This document shows positions 50,188 through 59,119 of a stretch of 64,000 nucleotides of DNA, piece by piece. Below the pieces are notes generated by a model. The model saw only the letters and a list, made by a program, of their open reading frames with translations, did not search any database and had not been told where the DNA came from. How positions within the stretch are numbered: the stretch's first letter is position 1; every line of letters begins with the position of its first letter. A program made the translations under genes and the position numbers. The DNA is from Pyrolobus sp964613695 (GTDB taxonomy: Archaea; Thermoproteota; Thermoprotei_A; Sulfolobales; Pyrodictiaceae), in the NCBI GenBank assembly GCA_964613695.1, contig CAZTIR010000001.1, positions 1 to 64,000 of the forward strand, in the 5' to 3' direction.

Positions 50188-50194
50188 CTATATC
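50188..50194 (+). promoter_or_regulatory. TATA box of pcna
   Basis: CTATATC, centred about 50191, predicts a start near 50217, 14 nt before the GTG of pcna. It lies in the 139-nt divergent gap. Confidence 0.55.
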
Positions 50195-50230
50195 CTAATT
50201 ACACCTTATGTTCCACACGGGTGGAGGCTT

Positions 50231-50974
50231 GTGAGGGCACGGCTCGCATACCCCGACGCTAAATCCCTCCAGAGCATCATGGAGACGCTCTCCAAGATAG
50301 TCGACGAGGCCGTCATGAAGATAACAAAGGAGAACGTGAGGATTAGGGCTCTTGACCCGGCGCACGTGGCCATGATAGACATTGTGCTAGAGCCCGACGT
50401 CTTCCTCGAGTACGAGGTGGAGGACGAGGAGGCTAAGGTGGGCTTCAACGTCGTGAACATAGCTAAGATTGTGAAGAGGGGCAAGAAGGGTAACAGGGTT
50501 GAGATAGAGGCGACCGACGAGCACGTAACATGGACTATAGTGGGCGCGGCGGTGAAGAGGTATAAGCTGCTAAACCTCGAGGTGGCGGAGCCCGAGATAC
50601 CGGAAGCCCAGTTCGAGTTCAAGGCTAGAATAGCGATGATAGTGGACGCGTTCAAGAACGCACTCCGCGACGCGGAGACGGTTGGAGACACGGTTGAGCT
50701 GGAGGCAGACGAGGAGAAGCTAGTGATCAGGGGCATAGGCACGGCGGTAGCCGAGACCGAGATAACGAGGGATAAGCCAGCCGTCGTGGACTTCCAGGTG
50801 GAGGAGCACTCCAAGGCCTCCTATAGCATCGATTACTTGAAACACGTGCTAGCGCTGACGAAGGTGGCTGACACGGTGATAGTAGAGTTCTCGAACGAGG
50901 CGCCTCTAAGACTGCAATTCTCCCTGCCCGCCGGCGGCAGGGTAACCTACCTCCTCGCCCCCAAAGTCGCCTAG
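50231..50974 (+). CDS. pcn: DNA polymerase sliding clamp (PCNA)
   Basis: 247 aa from GTG (VRARLAYPDAKSLQSIMETLSKIVDEAVMKI). The two-domain clamp fold is clear: IRALDPAHVAMIDIVLEPDVFLEYE, the interdomain connecting region after VEIEATDEHVTWTIVGAAVKRYKLLNLEV, and the C-terminal VTYLLAPKVA. Crenarchaea usually have several PCNA paralogues forming a heterotrimer; only one is present here. PolB1, RfcL, Hjc and NucS in the same window carry motifs that should dock on it. Its last 69 nt overlap the convergent gene. Confidence 0.96.
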   Translation: MRARLAYPDAKSLQSIMETLSKIVDEAVMKITKENVRIRALDPAHVAMIDIVLEPDVFLEYEVEDEEAKVGFNVVNIAKIVKRGKKGNRVEIEATDEHVTWTIVGAAVKRYKLLNLEVAEPEIPEAQFEFKARIAMIVDAFKNALRDAETVGDTVELEADEEKLVIRGIGTAVAETEITRDKPAVVDFQVEEHSKASYSIDYLKHVLALTKVADTVIVEFSNEAPLRLQFSLPAGGRVTYLLAPKVA

Positions 50975-51358
50975 ACACCAGCGTGGAGCCCAGACTGTAA
51001 AGAAGCCCGCAAACCCGCCGATGAGCGTGGCCGAAAGTAGTAGAGGATAGACGCCAAGGAGGGATGAGGCTAGGAGCGCGAGGATGGAGAGGAGTGTGTA
51101 GGAGACAGCCCATGCTCTCCTCGCGAGACGCGCCCTCCTCGAAATCTCTGCTAGAAGCTCTACAGCCTCTGCAACCCTACCCTCGCCTAGAAGCCTCTCA
51201 ACGGCCGCCAGTGCCTCTCGGAAGCGGGGTGTGGGCGGTATAGGGGGCTTCAGGCTAAGGGAGAGAATGATACCCCTCTCCGCTAGAAGAGCCTCAAACT
51301 CGTCGCGGGCACTATGGTATACTCTAGAGAAAAGATCCACTAACCTGGGGCACGTCAA
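50906..51358 (-). CDS. Hypothetical membrane protein overlapping pcna
   Basis: 150 aa (TTG start). An N-terminal helical soluble part, then two membrane segments near 88-125 (AVSYTLLSILALLASSLLGVYPLLLSATLIGGFAGFF in all) and a Gly-rich tail. Unknown family. It ends 69 nt inside convergent pcna and starts 5 nt after the ACT-subunit gene, so it may belong to the ilv unit. Confidence 0.55.
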   Translation of the reverse strand: MTCPRLVDLFSRVYHSARDEFEALLAERGIILSLSLKPPIPPTPRFREALAAVERLLGEGRVAEAVELLAEISRRARLARRAWAVSYTLLSILALLASSLLGVYPLLLSATLIGGFAGFFTVWAPRWCLGDFGGEEVGYPAAGGQGELQS

Positions 51359-51363
51359 GAGCC

Positions 51364-51642
51364 CTAGCCCCTTATTGCCGCCGCCGTCGCCTCGCTTAGC
51401 TCGTCCTCCGGCGGCTCTACTTTAACCGTATAAGTCTCTGGCAGCCTGTCGAGCTTCGCTGCAACCCATCTAACCTCCTTGCTCTCCCCCTCGAGGTATA
51501 TCGTTATCTCGACGCGGTTACCGTCGCTGAACCTCGCGTGGAGCTGGTTATAGTGGACCTTACCCCTCCTCAGAATATTCACTATGCGCATGAGCCCATC
51601 CATCCCGCCAAACGCGCTTATATACATCTTGTACCTGTTCAT
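51364..51642 (-). CDS. Short ACT-domain protein, IlvM-like regulatory subunit
   Basis: 92 aa from ATG. A single ACT-like domain: YKMYISAFGGMDGLMRIVNILRRGKVHYNQLHARFSDGNRVEITIYLEG, the size and pattern of the short AHAS regulatory subunit IlvM rather than the longer IlvN/IlvH. It starts 29 nt after the end of ilvB, so it is very likely the AHAS regulatory partner. Confidence 0.8.
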   Translation of the reverse strand: MNRYKMYISAFGGMDGLMRIVNILRRGKVHYNQLHARFSDGNRVEITIYLEGESKEVRWVAAKLDRLPETYTVKVEPPEDELSEATAAAIRG

Positions 51643-51671
51643 CGCCACGGTTTCTCACCCCCGCGGGGCGC

Positions 51672-53429
51672 TCAACCCTCGTATACCAAGCTTACGTCCT
51701 CCATGCCCGGAGGGAGCAGGGCGTTTGTGAGCCAGTCGCCTGGCTTAACCCACGGGTATACTATGTCGAGCTCACGGTCTATCATAACGTCGACCACTAG
51801 CGGCTCGTCGTTGCGCAGAGCCCATCTCACCCACTTCTCAAGCTCGTGGTAGTCTGCCGGCCTCACGCCCTCTACGCCGAAAGACTCTGCCACCTTCACG
51901 AAGTCCGGTCTCTCGGTGAAGTGCGTTGCCACGATCCTCCTCTCGTATAGGAATATCTGCCACTGCTTGACCAGCATTAGCGCCCTGTTATCGAATATCA
52001 CCGTTATGACTGGGAGGTTGTAGTCGCGCACGAGGGCAAGGTTGTTCATAGTCATCTGGAAGCTCCCGTCGCCATCGATGTTCAGGACTGGGCGGTCGCG
52101 AGCAGCAATCTTCGCCCCGAGGGCCGCTGGTAGCCCGAAGCCCATGGTGCCTAGGCCCGCTGAGGTTATCCAAGTGCCGGGTATGTAGACGTCCCAGTGT
52201 ATCTCGGCCCACATCTGGTGGCTGCCGACGCCCGTCGTTGTTATAGTGTTCCTGGGCATCACCTGGCGCAGCAGCTTGAGAACCTTCCATGGCGCGAAGG
52301 GCTTCATCTGCTCCGCGAGCTTCTCCATAGCCTCCTCGTACCGCCTCCTGATGTAGAGCAGCCACTCTACGAACTTCGTATCCTTCCTAGCCACCTTGGG
52401 CAGGGCGTCTAGGAGCATTCTCAGCGCCTTCTTCGCATCAGCGACTATCCCCACCGCGGGCTCCACGTTCTTACCTATCTCACTCGGATCTATGTCAATG
52501 TGGATTATCTTCTTCTCCTTGAGCTCCGGCTCGAAACGGCCGACGGTCCTATCCGAGAACCTTGTCCCAACGGCGAGAATCACATCAGCATTGGCTAGCG
52601 CCGCATCACCCTCAGCACGCCCATGCATGCCAGCCGGCCCCATCACGAGCGGGTGGTCGGCGGGCACGCTATTCTTCCCGGGGAGCGTTGTCACTATCGG
52701 CGCCCAGAGGCGCTCAGCAAGCTCTATCACCTCGGGCCAGGCTCCACTCCAGTACACGCCGGTTCCGACGAGTATAACGGGCCTCTTGGCGGCGAGCAGG
52801 AGCCGGGCAGCAGCCTCTATATCCTCGCGGCGCGGCTCCGGGGGCTCATACTTCTTGAAGTCTAGCGGTAGTAGACCCGAGTCTGGGCACTCGCAGCGCG
52901 TGAGCTGGATATCTCTCGGGAAGTCGACTAGCGTGGGCCCGGGTCTCCCGAGCGTCGCCAGCATGTAGGCCGTCTTTACAGCCGGTATGGCCTCCTCAGG
53001 CCTCTTTATCTGGTAGGCGAACTTCGTGATGGGTGCCACGACGCCCACTATATCGGTCTCCTGGAAGGCGTCCCTGCCGAAGACCTGTGTCGGCACCTGT
53101 CCCGTCAGGAAGAAGACGGGAGAGGAATCCATGTAGGCGTTAGCCACGCCCGTAACGATGTTAGTCGCGCCGGGGCCCGAGGTGACAGCGACGACAGCCG
53201 GCCTCTTCCTAACCCTGCCGTAGGCGTCGGCGGCGTGCGCCGCACCCTGCTCATGCCGGAACATGTAGATGTTGAACCCGCCCACAACCTCCATGGCGTC
53301 GTAGAAGGCCATTATACTTCCTCCGGTAACGCCGAAGACGTCGACAGCCTTCATCTCTCTGAGCGCTTTCGCTACCTGATCCACGACCCTACTTCCCGCA
53401 AATCCAACCTCATCTTCCCTCCGTCGCAC
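51672..53429 (-). CDS. ilvB: Acetolactate synthase large subunit
   Basis: TPP-dependent enzyme condensing pyruvate (or pyruvate plus 2-oxobutyrate) into acetolactate, first step of BCAA synthesis. 585 aa (GTG). N-terminal VFGVTGGSIMAFYDAM with TPP-activating Glu in FRHEQGAAHAADAYGR, central FAD-type domain, and C-terminal NIDGDGSFQMTMNNLALVRDYNLPVITVIFDNRALMLVKQWQ TPP site. A TATA box 27 nt upstream implies a leaderless transcript. Followed by the short ACT subunit. Confidence 0.95.
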   Translation of the reverse strand: MRRREDEVGFAGSRVVDQVAKALREMKAVDVFGVTGGSIMAFYDAMEVVGGFNIYMFRHEQGAAHAADAYGRVRKRPAVVAVTSGPGATNIVTGVANAYMDSSPVFFLTGQVPTQVFGRDAFQETDIVGVVAPITKFAYQIKRPEEAIPAVKTAYMLATLGRPGPTLVDFPRDIQLTRCECPDSGLLPLDFKKYEPPEPRREDIEAAARLLLAAKRPVILVGTGVYWSGAWPEVIELAERLWAPIVTTLPGKNSVPADHPLVMGPAGMHGRAEGDAALANADVILAVGTRFSDRTVGRFEPELKEKKIIHIDIDPSEIGKNVEPAVGIVADAKKALRMLLDALPKVARKDTKFVEWLLYIRRRYEEAMEKLAEQMKPFAPWKVLKLLRQVMPRNTITTTGVGSHQMWAEIHWDVYIPGTWITSAGLGTMGFGLPAALGAKIAARDRPVLNIDGDGSFQMTMNNLALVRDYNLPVITVIFDNRALMLVKQWQIFLYERRIVATHFTERPDFVKVAESFGVEGVRPADYHELEKWVRWALRNDEPLVVDVMIDRELDIVYPWVKPGDWLTNALLPPGMEDVSLVYEG

Positions 53430-53452
53430 CTCGCTCCCACCGCTTTCACACG

Positions 53453-53459
53453 TATTTAA
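53453..53459 (-). promoter_or_regulatory. TATA box of ilvB
   Basis: TTAAATA on the minus strand, centred about 53456, 27 nt from the first base of the ilvB GTG at 53429, predicting leaderless transcription. Confidence 0.6.
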
Positions 53460-53493
53460 GCATTATTCCTGGCTTGGGAGCGGCACCAATAGG

Positions 53494-53501
53494 CTTATAA
53501 G
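53494..53501 (+). promoter_or_regulatory. TATA box of the leuA-like gene
   Basis: CTTATAAG, palindromic, centred about 53498; predicts a start near 53524, which favours the TTG at 53532 over the one at 53508 as the leuA-like start. Confidence 0.6.
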
Positions 53502-53531
53502 GAGTGATTGTGGGCAGGCCGTGGTCTGGGG

Positions 53532-54680
53532 TTGCCTATTGTTGCAAGAATCCGCATCTTCGACACGACGCTGAGAGATGGCGAGCAGATGGCTGGCGTG
53601 GAGCTGAGCCTAGAGGATAAGATCGAGATAGCACATGCTCTCGACGAGCTGGGCGTCGATATAATAGAGGCTGGGTTCCCCGCATCCTCCGACATCGACT
53701 TCAAGTCCGTGAAGCTCGTCTCTCGCGAGGTGTCGAGGGCGAGGGTTGCTGGGCTTGCGCGCGCGAACAGGAAGGATATAGATGCCGCTGCCGAGGCCGA
53801 GGCTCACATAATACACGTTTTCATAGCGACCAGCGACATACACATGAAGTACAAGCTCCGCATGACCCCCGAGGAGGTGCTCCAGAGGGCTGTGGAGGCT
53901 GTGGAGTACGCCAAGAGCTATGGCGTTGAGGTGCTATTCTCGGCCGAGGATGCTACGAGGAGTAACCGCGAGTTCCTCCTCCAGGTCTACAAGGCTGTGG
54001 TGGAGGCCGGAGCCAGGTACATAAACATACCCGACACGGTCGGCGTCATGATGCCGTGGGAGATGGAGGATCTGGTGAGGTTCATACGCTCCAACCTACC
54101 CGAGTGGGTGAAGATAGATGTGCACTGCCACAACGACTTCGGCATGGCAACTGCTAACAGTGTAGTATCGGTGAGGGCTGGCGCCGATGGGGTACAGGTT
54201 ACAGTCAATGGTTTTGGAGAGAGGGCTGGGAACGCTGCCCTGGAGGAGGTTGTCGCGGCTCTACACTTCAGGATGGGGCTGAAAACCAACATTAGGCTCG
54301 AGAAGCTCTACGAGGTGTCCAGGCTCGTCGCCGAGAAGTTCGGCATAAGCCTTCCGCCCAACAAGCCCGTTGTCGGGGACAACGCGTTCGCCCACGAGGC
54401 CGGGATACACGTGCACGGGGTGCTCAACAACCCGCTCACCTATGAGCCGATACCCCCGGAGGCTGTCGGGGCTAGGAGGAGGATAGTGCTGGGCAGGCAT
54501 AGTGGCCGCCACGCGGTAGAGTATGTGCTGAAGCATCTCGGCTACTACCCGGAGCCGGAGCTCGTGGACTACGTGCTGAGGAGGATTAAGGAGGTAGCAC
54601 CCTACGCCAAGAAGGTCACGGAGGATCTGGTTAGGAGGATTGTCGAGGAGTACTATAGCCTCCGGAGGGTGACCGCCTAA
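53532..54680 (+). CDS. 2-isopropylmalate/citramalate synthase family (LeuA-like), no regulatory domain
   Basis: 382 aa TIM-barrel enzyme adding acetyl-CoA to a 2-oxo acid. FDTTLRDGEQMAGVELSLEDKIEIA, EAGFPASSDID, VHCHNDFGMATANS metal site and NGFGERAGNAALEEVV are diagnostic. The C-terminal part ends after the subdomain HSGRHAVEYVLKHLGYY ... RIVEEYYSLRRV, without the about 120-residue LeuA allosteric domain. The substrate (2-oxoisovalerate, pyruvate or 2-oxoglutarate) is thus open. Between ilvB and ilvD, which favours the leucine/isoleucine branch. Start chosen to fit the TATA box. Confidence 0.88.
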   Translation: MPIVARIRIFDTTLRDGEQMAGVELSLEDKIEIAHALDELGVDIIEAGFPASSDIDFKSVKLVSREVSRARVAGLARANRKDIDAAAEAEAHIIHVFIATSDIHMKYKLRMTPEEVLQRAVEAVEYAKSYGVEVLFSAEDATRSNREFLLQVYKAVVEAGARYINIPDTVGVMMPWEMEDLVRFIRSNLPEWVKIDVHCHNDFGMATANSVVSVRAGADGVQVTVNGFGERAGNAALEEVVAALHFRMGLKTNIRLEKLYEVSRLVAEKFGISLPPNKPVVGDNAFAHEAGIHVHGVLNNPLTYEPIPPEAVGARRRIVLGRHSGRHAVEYVLKHLGYYPEPELVDYVLRRIKEVAPYAKKVTEDLVRRIVEEYYSLRRVTA

Positions 54681-54725
54681 ACACTGTTTACGCGGGAGCG
54701 TCTCGAACCTCGCTGGTGCAAACCT

Positions 54726-56441
54726 GTGCCCAAACCCAGGAGTAGCCTTGTACGCGATGGTGTGCTACGCGCCCCTCACCGCAGCCTCATGTACGCCGCT
54801 GGCCTCGACCCGGAGCAGGTTTCGAGCGATAAGCCCCTCATAGGCGTGGTTTCCACCCCCTCCACCCTCATCCCCGGCCACCTCCTAGCCGATAAGGTCG
54901 CCGAGGCTGTCGTAGAGGGTGTCGCGGAGGCTGGCGGTATACCGGTTAGGTTTGCGACGCTGGGGGTCTGCGATGGTATAGCGATGGGCCACGAGGGTAT
55001 GAAGTATAGCCTAGTCTCGAGGGAGGTTGTCGCGGATAGCATAGAGGTCATCGCTGAGGCTCATAGGCTCGACGGCCTCGTGGTGGTGACGGCGTGTGAT
55101 AAGATGATGCCAGGCGCTTTCATGGCAGCCGCTAGGCTCGACATACCCACGGTGGTTGTGAACATTGGACCGATGCTAGCTGGCAGGGGTTTGAGGGGGG
55201 AGAGGATAGCCCTCGGCCACGTCTTCGAGGCCGTCGGGGCTAGGCTCTCTGGCAGGATGAGCGACGAGGAGTTGAAGAGGGTGGAGCTGGGCGCGCTTCC
55301 CACACCCGGCAGCTGCGCCGGCCTCTACACGGCTAACACCATGGCTCTCCTGGGCGAGGCTCTGGGCCTCATACTGCCCGGCACTGCTACGATACCAGCA
55401 GTCTCGTCTAGGAGGATACACGCCGCGCGCAGGGCTGGCCGTGTTGCGGTGAAGCTTGTGGAGAAGTGGCTTACGCCAAGAAAGCTCATGACGCGCGACG
55501 CCTTCCTAAACGCTATCGCCGTTGATGTGGCCACCGGCGGCTCTACCAATGCCGTCCTACACCTCCTCGCCATAGCCGAGGAGGCCGACGTCAAGATATC
55601 GCTCGGGGACTTCGACGAGGTGTCGAAGAAGACCCCGTGGGTTGCGAACCTCGAGCCCGGGGGCCACTACTACCTCGAGGATCTGGATGCCGTTGGCGGG
55701 GTCCCGGTGATAGCGAAGGTGTTGGCGGAGAAAGGGGTCTTCAACCTAGGCGTCATGGCGGCCGATGGGAGGACGTGGAGGGAGATTGTCGAGAAGGCTC
55801 CCGACCCCGACGGCGAGGTGGTTAAGAGCGCCTCGCAGCCCATCCAGCCCACCGGCTCCCTGCGAGTGCTCTACGGTAGCCTCGCCCCCGAGGGAGCTGT
55901 GCTGAAGCTGGCTAGGGTGGAGAGGCTCACCTTCCGGGGCAGGGCGAGGGTCTTCAACAGCGAGGAGGAGGCTATACGGGCGGTGGAGGAGGGGCGTATC
56001 GAGAAGGGGGACGTCATCGTGATTAGATACGAGGGGCCGGCTGGAGGACCCGGCATGAGGGAGATGCTGCAGGTGACGGCGGCTGTAGTCGGAGCCGGGC
56101 TAGGCCCCCACGTGGCCATGGTCACTGATGGGAGGTTCAGCGGGGCCACAAGGGGCCTCATGGTGGGCCACGTTAGCCCCGAGGCTATGGTGGGAGGCCC
56201 CATAGCCCTAGTCGAGGATGGGGACGAGATACTCATAGACGTAAAGGAGGGTAGGCTAGACCTGCTGGTCGACGAGGAGGAGCTTAGAGAGAGGAGGGCG
56301 AGGTGGAGGCCCCCCGAGGAGAAGGTGAAGTACCTGGCGGAGAAGGCGGCGCGTAACAGCGTGCTCTACCGCTACCACCTCCTAGCCTGCAGCGCCTCGA
56401 GGGGAGCGGTGCTAAAGTGCCCGAAGAAGCCGGTGGCTTGA
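54726..56441 (+). CDS. ilvD: Dihydroxy-acid dehydratase
   Basis: Fe-S dehydratase making 2-oxo acids for valine and isoleucine (571 aa, GTG). Cluster and active-site regions: GVCDGIAMGHEGMKYSL, TACDKMMPGAFMAA, TPGSCAGLYTANTM, DVATGGSTNAVLHLLA and TDGRFSGATRGLMVGHVSPEA. Starts 45 nt after the leuA-like gene, so probably co-transcribed. No ilvC (ketol-acid reductoisomerase) is in the window. Confidence 0.96.
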   Translation: MPKPRSSLVRDGVLRAPHRSLMYAAGLDPEQVSSDKPLIGVVSTPSTLIPGHLLADKVAEAVVEGVAEAGGIPVRFATLGVCDGIAMGHEGMKYSLVSREVVADSIEVIAEAHRLDGLVVVTACDKMMPGAFMAAARLDIPTVVVNIGPMLAGRGLRGERIALGHVFEAVGARLSGRMSDEELKRVELGALPTPGSCAGLYTANTMALLGEALGLILPGTATIPAVSSRRIHAARRAGRVAVKLVEKWLTPRKLMTRDAFLNAIAVDVATGGSTNAVLHLLAIAEEADVKISLGDFDEVSKKTPWVANLEPGGHYYLEDLDAVGGVPVIAKVLAEKGVFNLGVMAADGRTWREIVEKAPDPDGEVVKSASQPIQPTGSLRVLYGSLAPEGAVLKLARVERLTFRGRARVFNSEEEAIRAVEEGRIEKGDVIVIRYEGPAGGPGMREMLQVTAAVVGAGLGPHVAMVTDGRFSGATRGLMVGHVSPEAMVGGPIALVEDGDEILIDVKEGRLDLLVDEEELRERRARWRPPEEKVKYLAEKAARNSVLYRYHLLACSASRGAVLKCPKKPVA

Positions 56442-56511
56442 GAGGCTCGGCTCCTGCCGGACTCTTCACCGGCCAACAGGCCTCGGTTGGTGGGACCAAG
56501 CTCCTCACAGC

Positions 56512-57105
56512 CTAGGGGCTGTACTCCGCGTAGAGCACCGTATAGCCCTTCTTCCTCGCGAGAACCTCGAAACCCCCGAAAACCTGCTCCATGAGCCTCG
56601 CTATCCTCTCGGCGCCCTTCCGGAGAACCATCTGCAGGCTACCACCCTCCACCAGGTGCCCCGGAGCCTCCCTGACAATAGCCTCGACCACCCTCATGCC
56701 AGCCGCTAGCGGCGGATTAGAGAATATGGCGTTGAACCTCAGACCCTTAACCGGCTCGTACAGGTTACCCTGCAGGACCACTACGCGATCCTCCACCCGG
56801 TTCAGCCTAGCGTTATACCTCGCGAGCTCAACCGCCCGGGGGTTGATATCGATCATGTAGACGCGTAGGCGGGGGTTGAGCTTCGCCAACGTAACGCCTA
56901 TGACGCCGTACCCGCAGCCCATGTCGAGTACAACCCCCTCCTCGGGGATCCTAGCGTACTCCAGGAGTAGCTTCGTGCCCTCATCAACCTCGTCGGCCGA
57001 GAACACGTCGCCCGACACCTTGAACTCCACGCCAACGCCGCGGATGACGTCGCTGATTACCCATGTCCCGCGGTACCGCCTAGGCCTCTTATAGTAGTGG
57101 CTCAG
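56512..57105 (-). CDS. MJ0882-like class I methyltransferase with CTG start
   Basis: SAM methyltransferase of the RsmC/MJ0882-type small group (197 aa). Motif I VVLDMGCGYGVIGVTLAKLNP, MIDINPRAVELARYN and the catalytic-site FSNPPLAAG (NPPx) suit an RNA N2-guanine methyltransferase. The nearest normal start is GTG at 57030, which cuts off a conserved N-terminus. The frame is open back to a TAG and contains a CTG at 57105 giving MSHYYKRPRRYRGTWVISD, matching the SHYY start of MJ0882 homologues; the CTG overlaps the TGA of the upstream gene (CTGA). Confidence 0.88.
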   Translation of the reverse strand: MSHYYKRPRRYRGTWVISDVIRGVGVEFKVSGDVFSADEVDEGTKLLLEYARIPEEGVVLDMGCGYGVIGVTLAKLNPRLRVYMIDINPRAVELARYNARLNRVEDRVVVLQGNLYEPVKGLRFNAIFSNPPLAAGMRVVEAIVREAPGHLVEGGSLQMVLRKGAERIARLMEQVFGGFEVLARKKGYTVLYAEYSP

Positions 57106-57998
57106 GGCCCACCCCTGGAGCGTATCCTGAGAGACTCCCTATAACCCGTTATAAACGCGCTCGCGATGACGAGAGCCGCGCCAATCCACTGGAGTGGTTC
57201 AAGGCTCTCACCCAGCAGCGCCACTGAGAGGAGGAGGGCTGCAAGCGGCAGGAGGTTCACGTATATGTTTGTCGAGGCCGCCCCGATGATCTTGACAGCT
57301 GTTAGCCAAGCAAGGTAGGCGATGAACCCGGGCGCTACAGCCACGTAGACTAGGAGGAGCAGGATTGGGGGCTTTGAGGAGAGGGCTGCTATGCTGCCGG
57401 CCAGGAAGGGGGCCGCTATCGCGAAGTTCACGGGGGCTACGCTTAGTGTGCTCGCCGCAAGCACCCGTATAGGGTGTTCACCGGCAACCACCCTCTTCGA
57501 CCATACCGTGTACACCGCCCATACTGCAACAGAAGCCAGCGCTATCAACGCCCCTATGCCCGAGCCCGGATCCAGCCTCAAACCCTCATACTCTATGAGA
57601 TAGACGCCGAGGAAGCCGAGGAGAGCAGCCGAGACCAGAAGCGCGTCAAGCCTCTCCATGCGCATTAGCCACGCGAGGAGCAGGGTCGCTACGGGAACCA
57701 AGCCGATGATTATAGCCACTAGGGATGCTGGCGCGAAACGCAGCGAGAGGTATAGCAGGTCGCTGAACCCGGTTATCCCGAGAACCCCTAGGGCAAGAAG
57801 CCCGAGCGTGAACCTGGGCCTCCCAACGGTTAGGGCCGCGTAGGCGTAGAGGAGAATACCAGCCAGGAGCCAGCGTAGAGCGGTAAGCGCGAAGGGGTGC
57901 ACACCGCTAGTCACTATCACACGAGAGGCTACAATGTTTGTAGCCCATAGCACGGGCGCCAGGCTGGCCAACAATACCCCGGCCACACGACTCTTCAA
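57102..57998 (-). CDS. EamA/DMT-family transporter
   Basis: 298-residue drug/metabolite transporter with ten membrane helices in two EamA repeats (for example LLASLAPVLWATNIVASRV and ALIALASVAVWAVYTVWSKRV). Substrate unknown. Its ATG overlaps the stop of cbf5 (ATGA, 57995-57998) and its stop overlaps the CTG of the methyltransferase, so the three genes are coupled. Confidence 0.9.
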   Translation of the reverse strand: MKSRVAGVLLASLAPVLWATNIVASRVIVTSGVHPFALTALRWLLAGILLYAYAALTVGRPRFTLGLLALGVLGITGFSDLLYLSLRFAPASLVAIIIGLVPVATLLLAWLMRMERLDALLVSAALLGFLGVYLIEYEGLRLDPGSGIGALIALASVAVWAVYTVWSKRVVAGEHPIRVLAASTLSVAPVNFAIAAPFLAGSIAALSSKPPILLLLVYVAVAPGFIAYLAWLTAVKIIGAASTNIYVNLLPLAALLLSVALLGESLEPLQWIGAALVIASAFITGYRESLRIRSRGGP

Positions 57999-59119
57999 GA
58001 CGATCTCCTCTTCCTCCTCGCCGGTCTAGGCGTCCTACGCCTCTTCTCCCTCCTCTCCTCACCCTCTCCTTTAGCCTCACCCTCCTTCCTCCTCTTCCAC
58101 ATCCTGGGATAGACACCGGGCTTCATGACAACACGTTGTATCCTAAACGCTATGCCCTTCTCGGCCTTAGCAACCTGCTCCGCATCCATAGCAGCCTTCG
58201 CTATGGCCACCAGCTCCCCTTTGAGAGTGAAGATGGCCACTATATCACCCTTCCTTATGTGAGCGTGTAGCCTAGCTATACCCGGGACCGCGAGATGCGC
58301 CCCATGAGCTATAGCGTCCACGGCAGAGTCCCTAACAACCACCTTCTTCAGGTGGGCCACCGCGTACTCCATCGGGAGTATATACCTCCTTAGCAGATCC
58401 TCGCGCCCCTCCTCCTTCCAGGCGTAGAGGGCCTCGCTAAGCTCCTGGAGGCGGACTAGCCCCATAGCCTCGCGGAAGGGGCCGCTCTTAGTCCTCCTCA
58501 ACTCCCTCATGTGAGCACCAACGCCGAGATAGAGGCCGATATCGTGGCACAACTTCCTCATGTAGGTGCCGGGGTCGCAGTAGACCCTCATTAGGGCATA
58601 ACGCCCGGTGAACTCGAGAAGCTCTATATCGTAGATGGTCTTGGTTCTAAGGCTTCTCTTCACACTGCTCCGCAGGGGAGGCCTCTGGTAGATAGTCCCG
58701 GTGAAGAACCTGATAGCCTCCACAAGCCTCCTCTCCTCGACGTCGCCGTGTAGCTGCATCACGCACACATACTCCTTCGGCGTGTGCACGACAAGCCCTA
58801 TAATCTTCGTAGCCTCCTCGAGAGCTACCGGCAGCACCCCCGTGACCTTAGGGTCTAGTGTGCCACCGTGGCCAGCCTTGCTAAGCCCGAACATCCTCTT
58901 AATCCACGCCACAACCTCGTGACTAGTGGGCCCCGGCGGCTTGTCGAGGGGTATGACGCCCATGCGTATATGCTGCTCTATCGGCCTAGCCCACGGCGGC
59001 GTACCGTAATCGGGGCTCGTATCCTCCTCCACCTTCACAATCCACTCGCTCTTAACGCCACCGATCTCGTCGAGCTTCTGTATGAACTCGAGACCCTTTC
59101 TGGTGAGCTCGCTGCTCAA
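57995..59119 (-). CDS. cbf5: tRNA/rRNA pseudouridine synthase Cbf5
   Basis: Catalytic subunit of the H/ACA RNP (374 aa, GTG/ATG region start MSSELTRKGLEF). The TruB-type catalytic loop GHGGTLDPKVTGVLPVALEEATK contains the catalytic Asp; VYCDPGTYMRKLCHDIG and a C-terminal PUA domain (VAHLKKVVVRDSAVDAIAHGAHLAVPGI). The last about 45 residues are Arg/Lys-rich and low complexity, probably RNA-binding. Follows rpl14e, the conserved archaeal neighbourhood. Confidence 0.95.
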   Translation of the reverse strand: MSSELTRKGLEFIQKLDEIGGVKSEWIVKVEEDTSPDYGTPPWARPIEQHIRMGVIPLDKPPGPTSHEVVAWIKRMFGLSKAGHGGTLDPKVTGVLPVALEEATKIIGLVVHTPKEYVCVMQLHGDVEERRLVEAIRFFTGTIYQRPPLRSSVKRSLRTKTIYDIELLEFTGRYALMRVYCDPGTYMRKLCHDIGLYLGVGAHMRELRRTKSGPFREAMGLVRLQELSEALYAWKEEGREDLLRRYILPMEYAVAHLKKVVVRDSAVDAIAHGAHLAVPGIARLHAHIRKGDIVAIFTLKGELVAIAKAAMDAEQVAKAEKGIAFRIQRVVMKPGVYPRMWKRRKEGEAKGEGEERREKRRRTPRPARRKRRSS

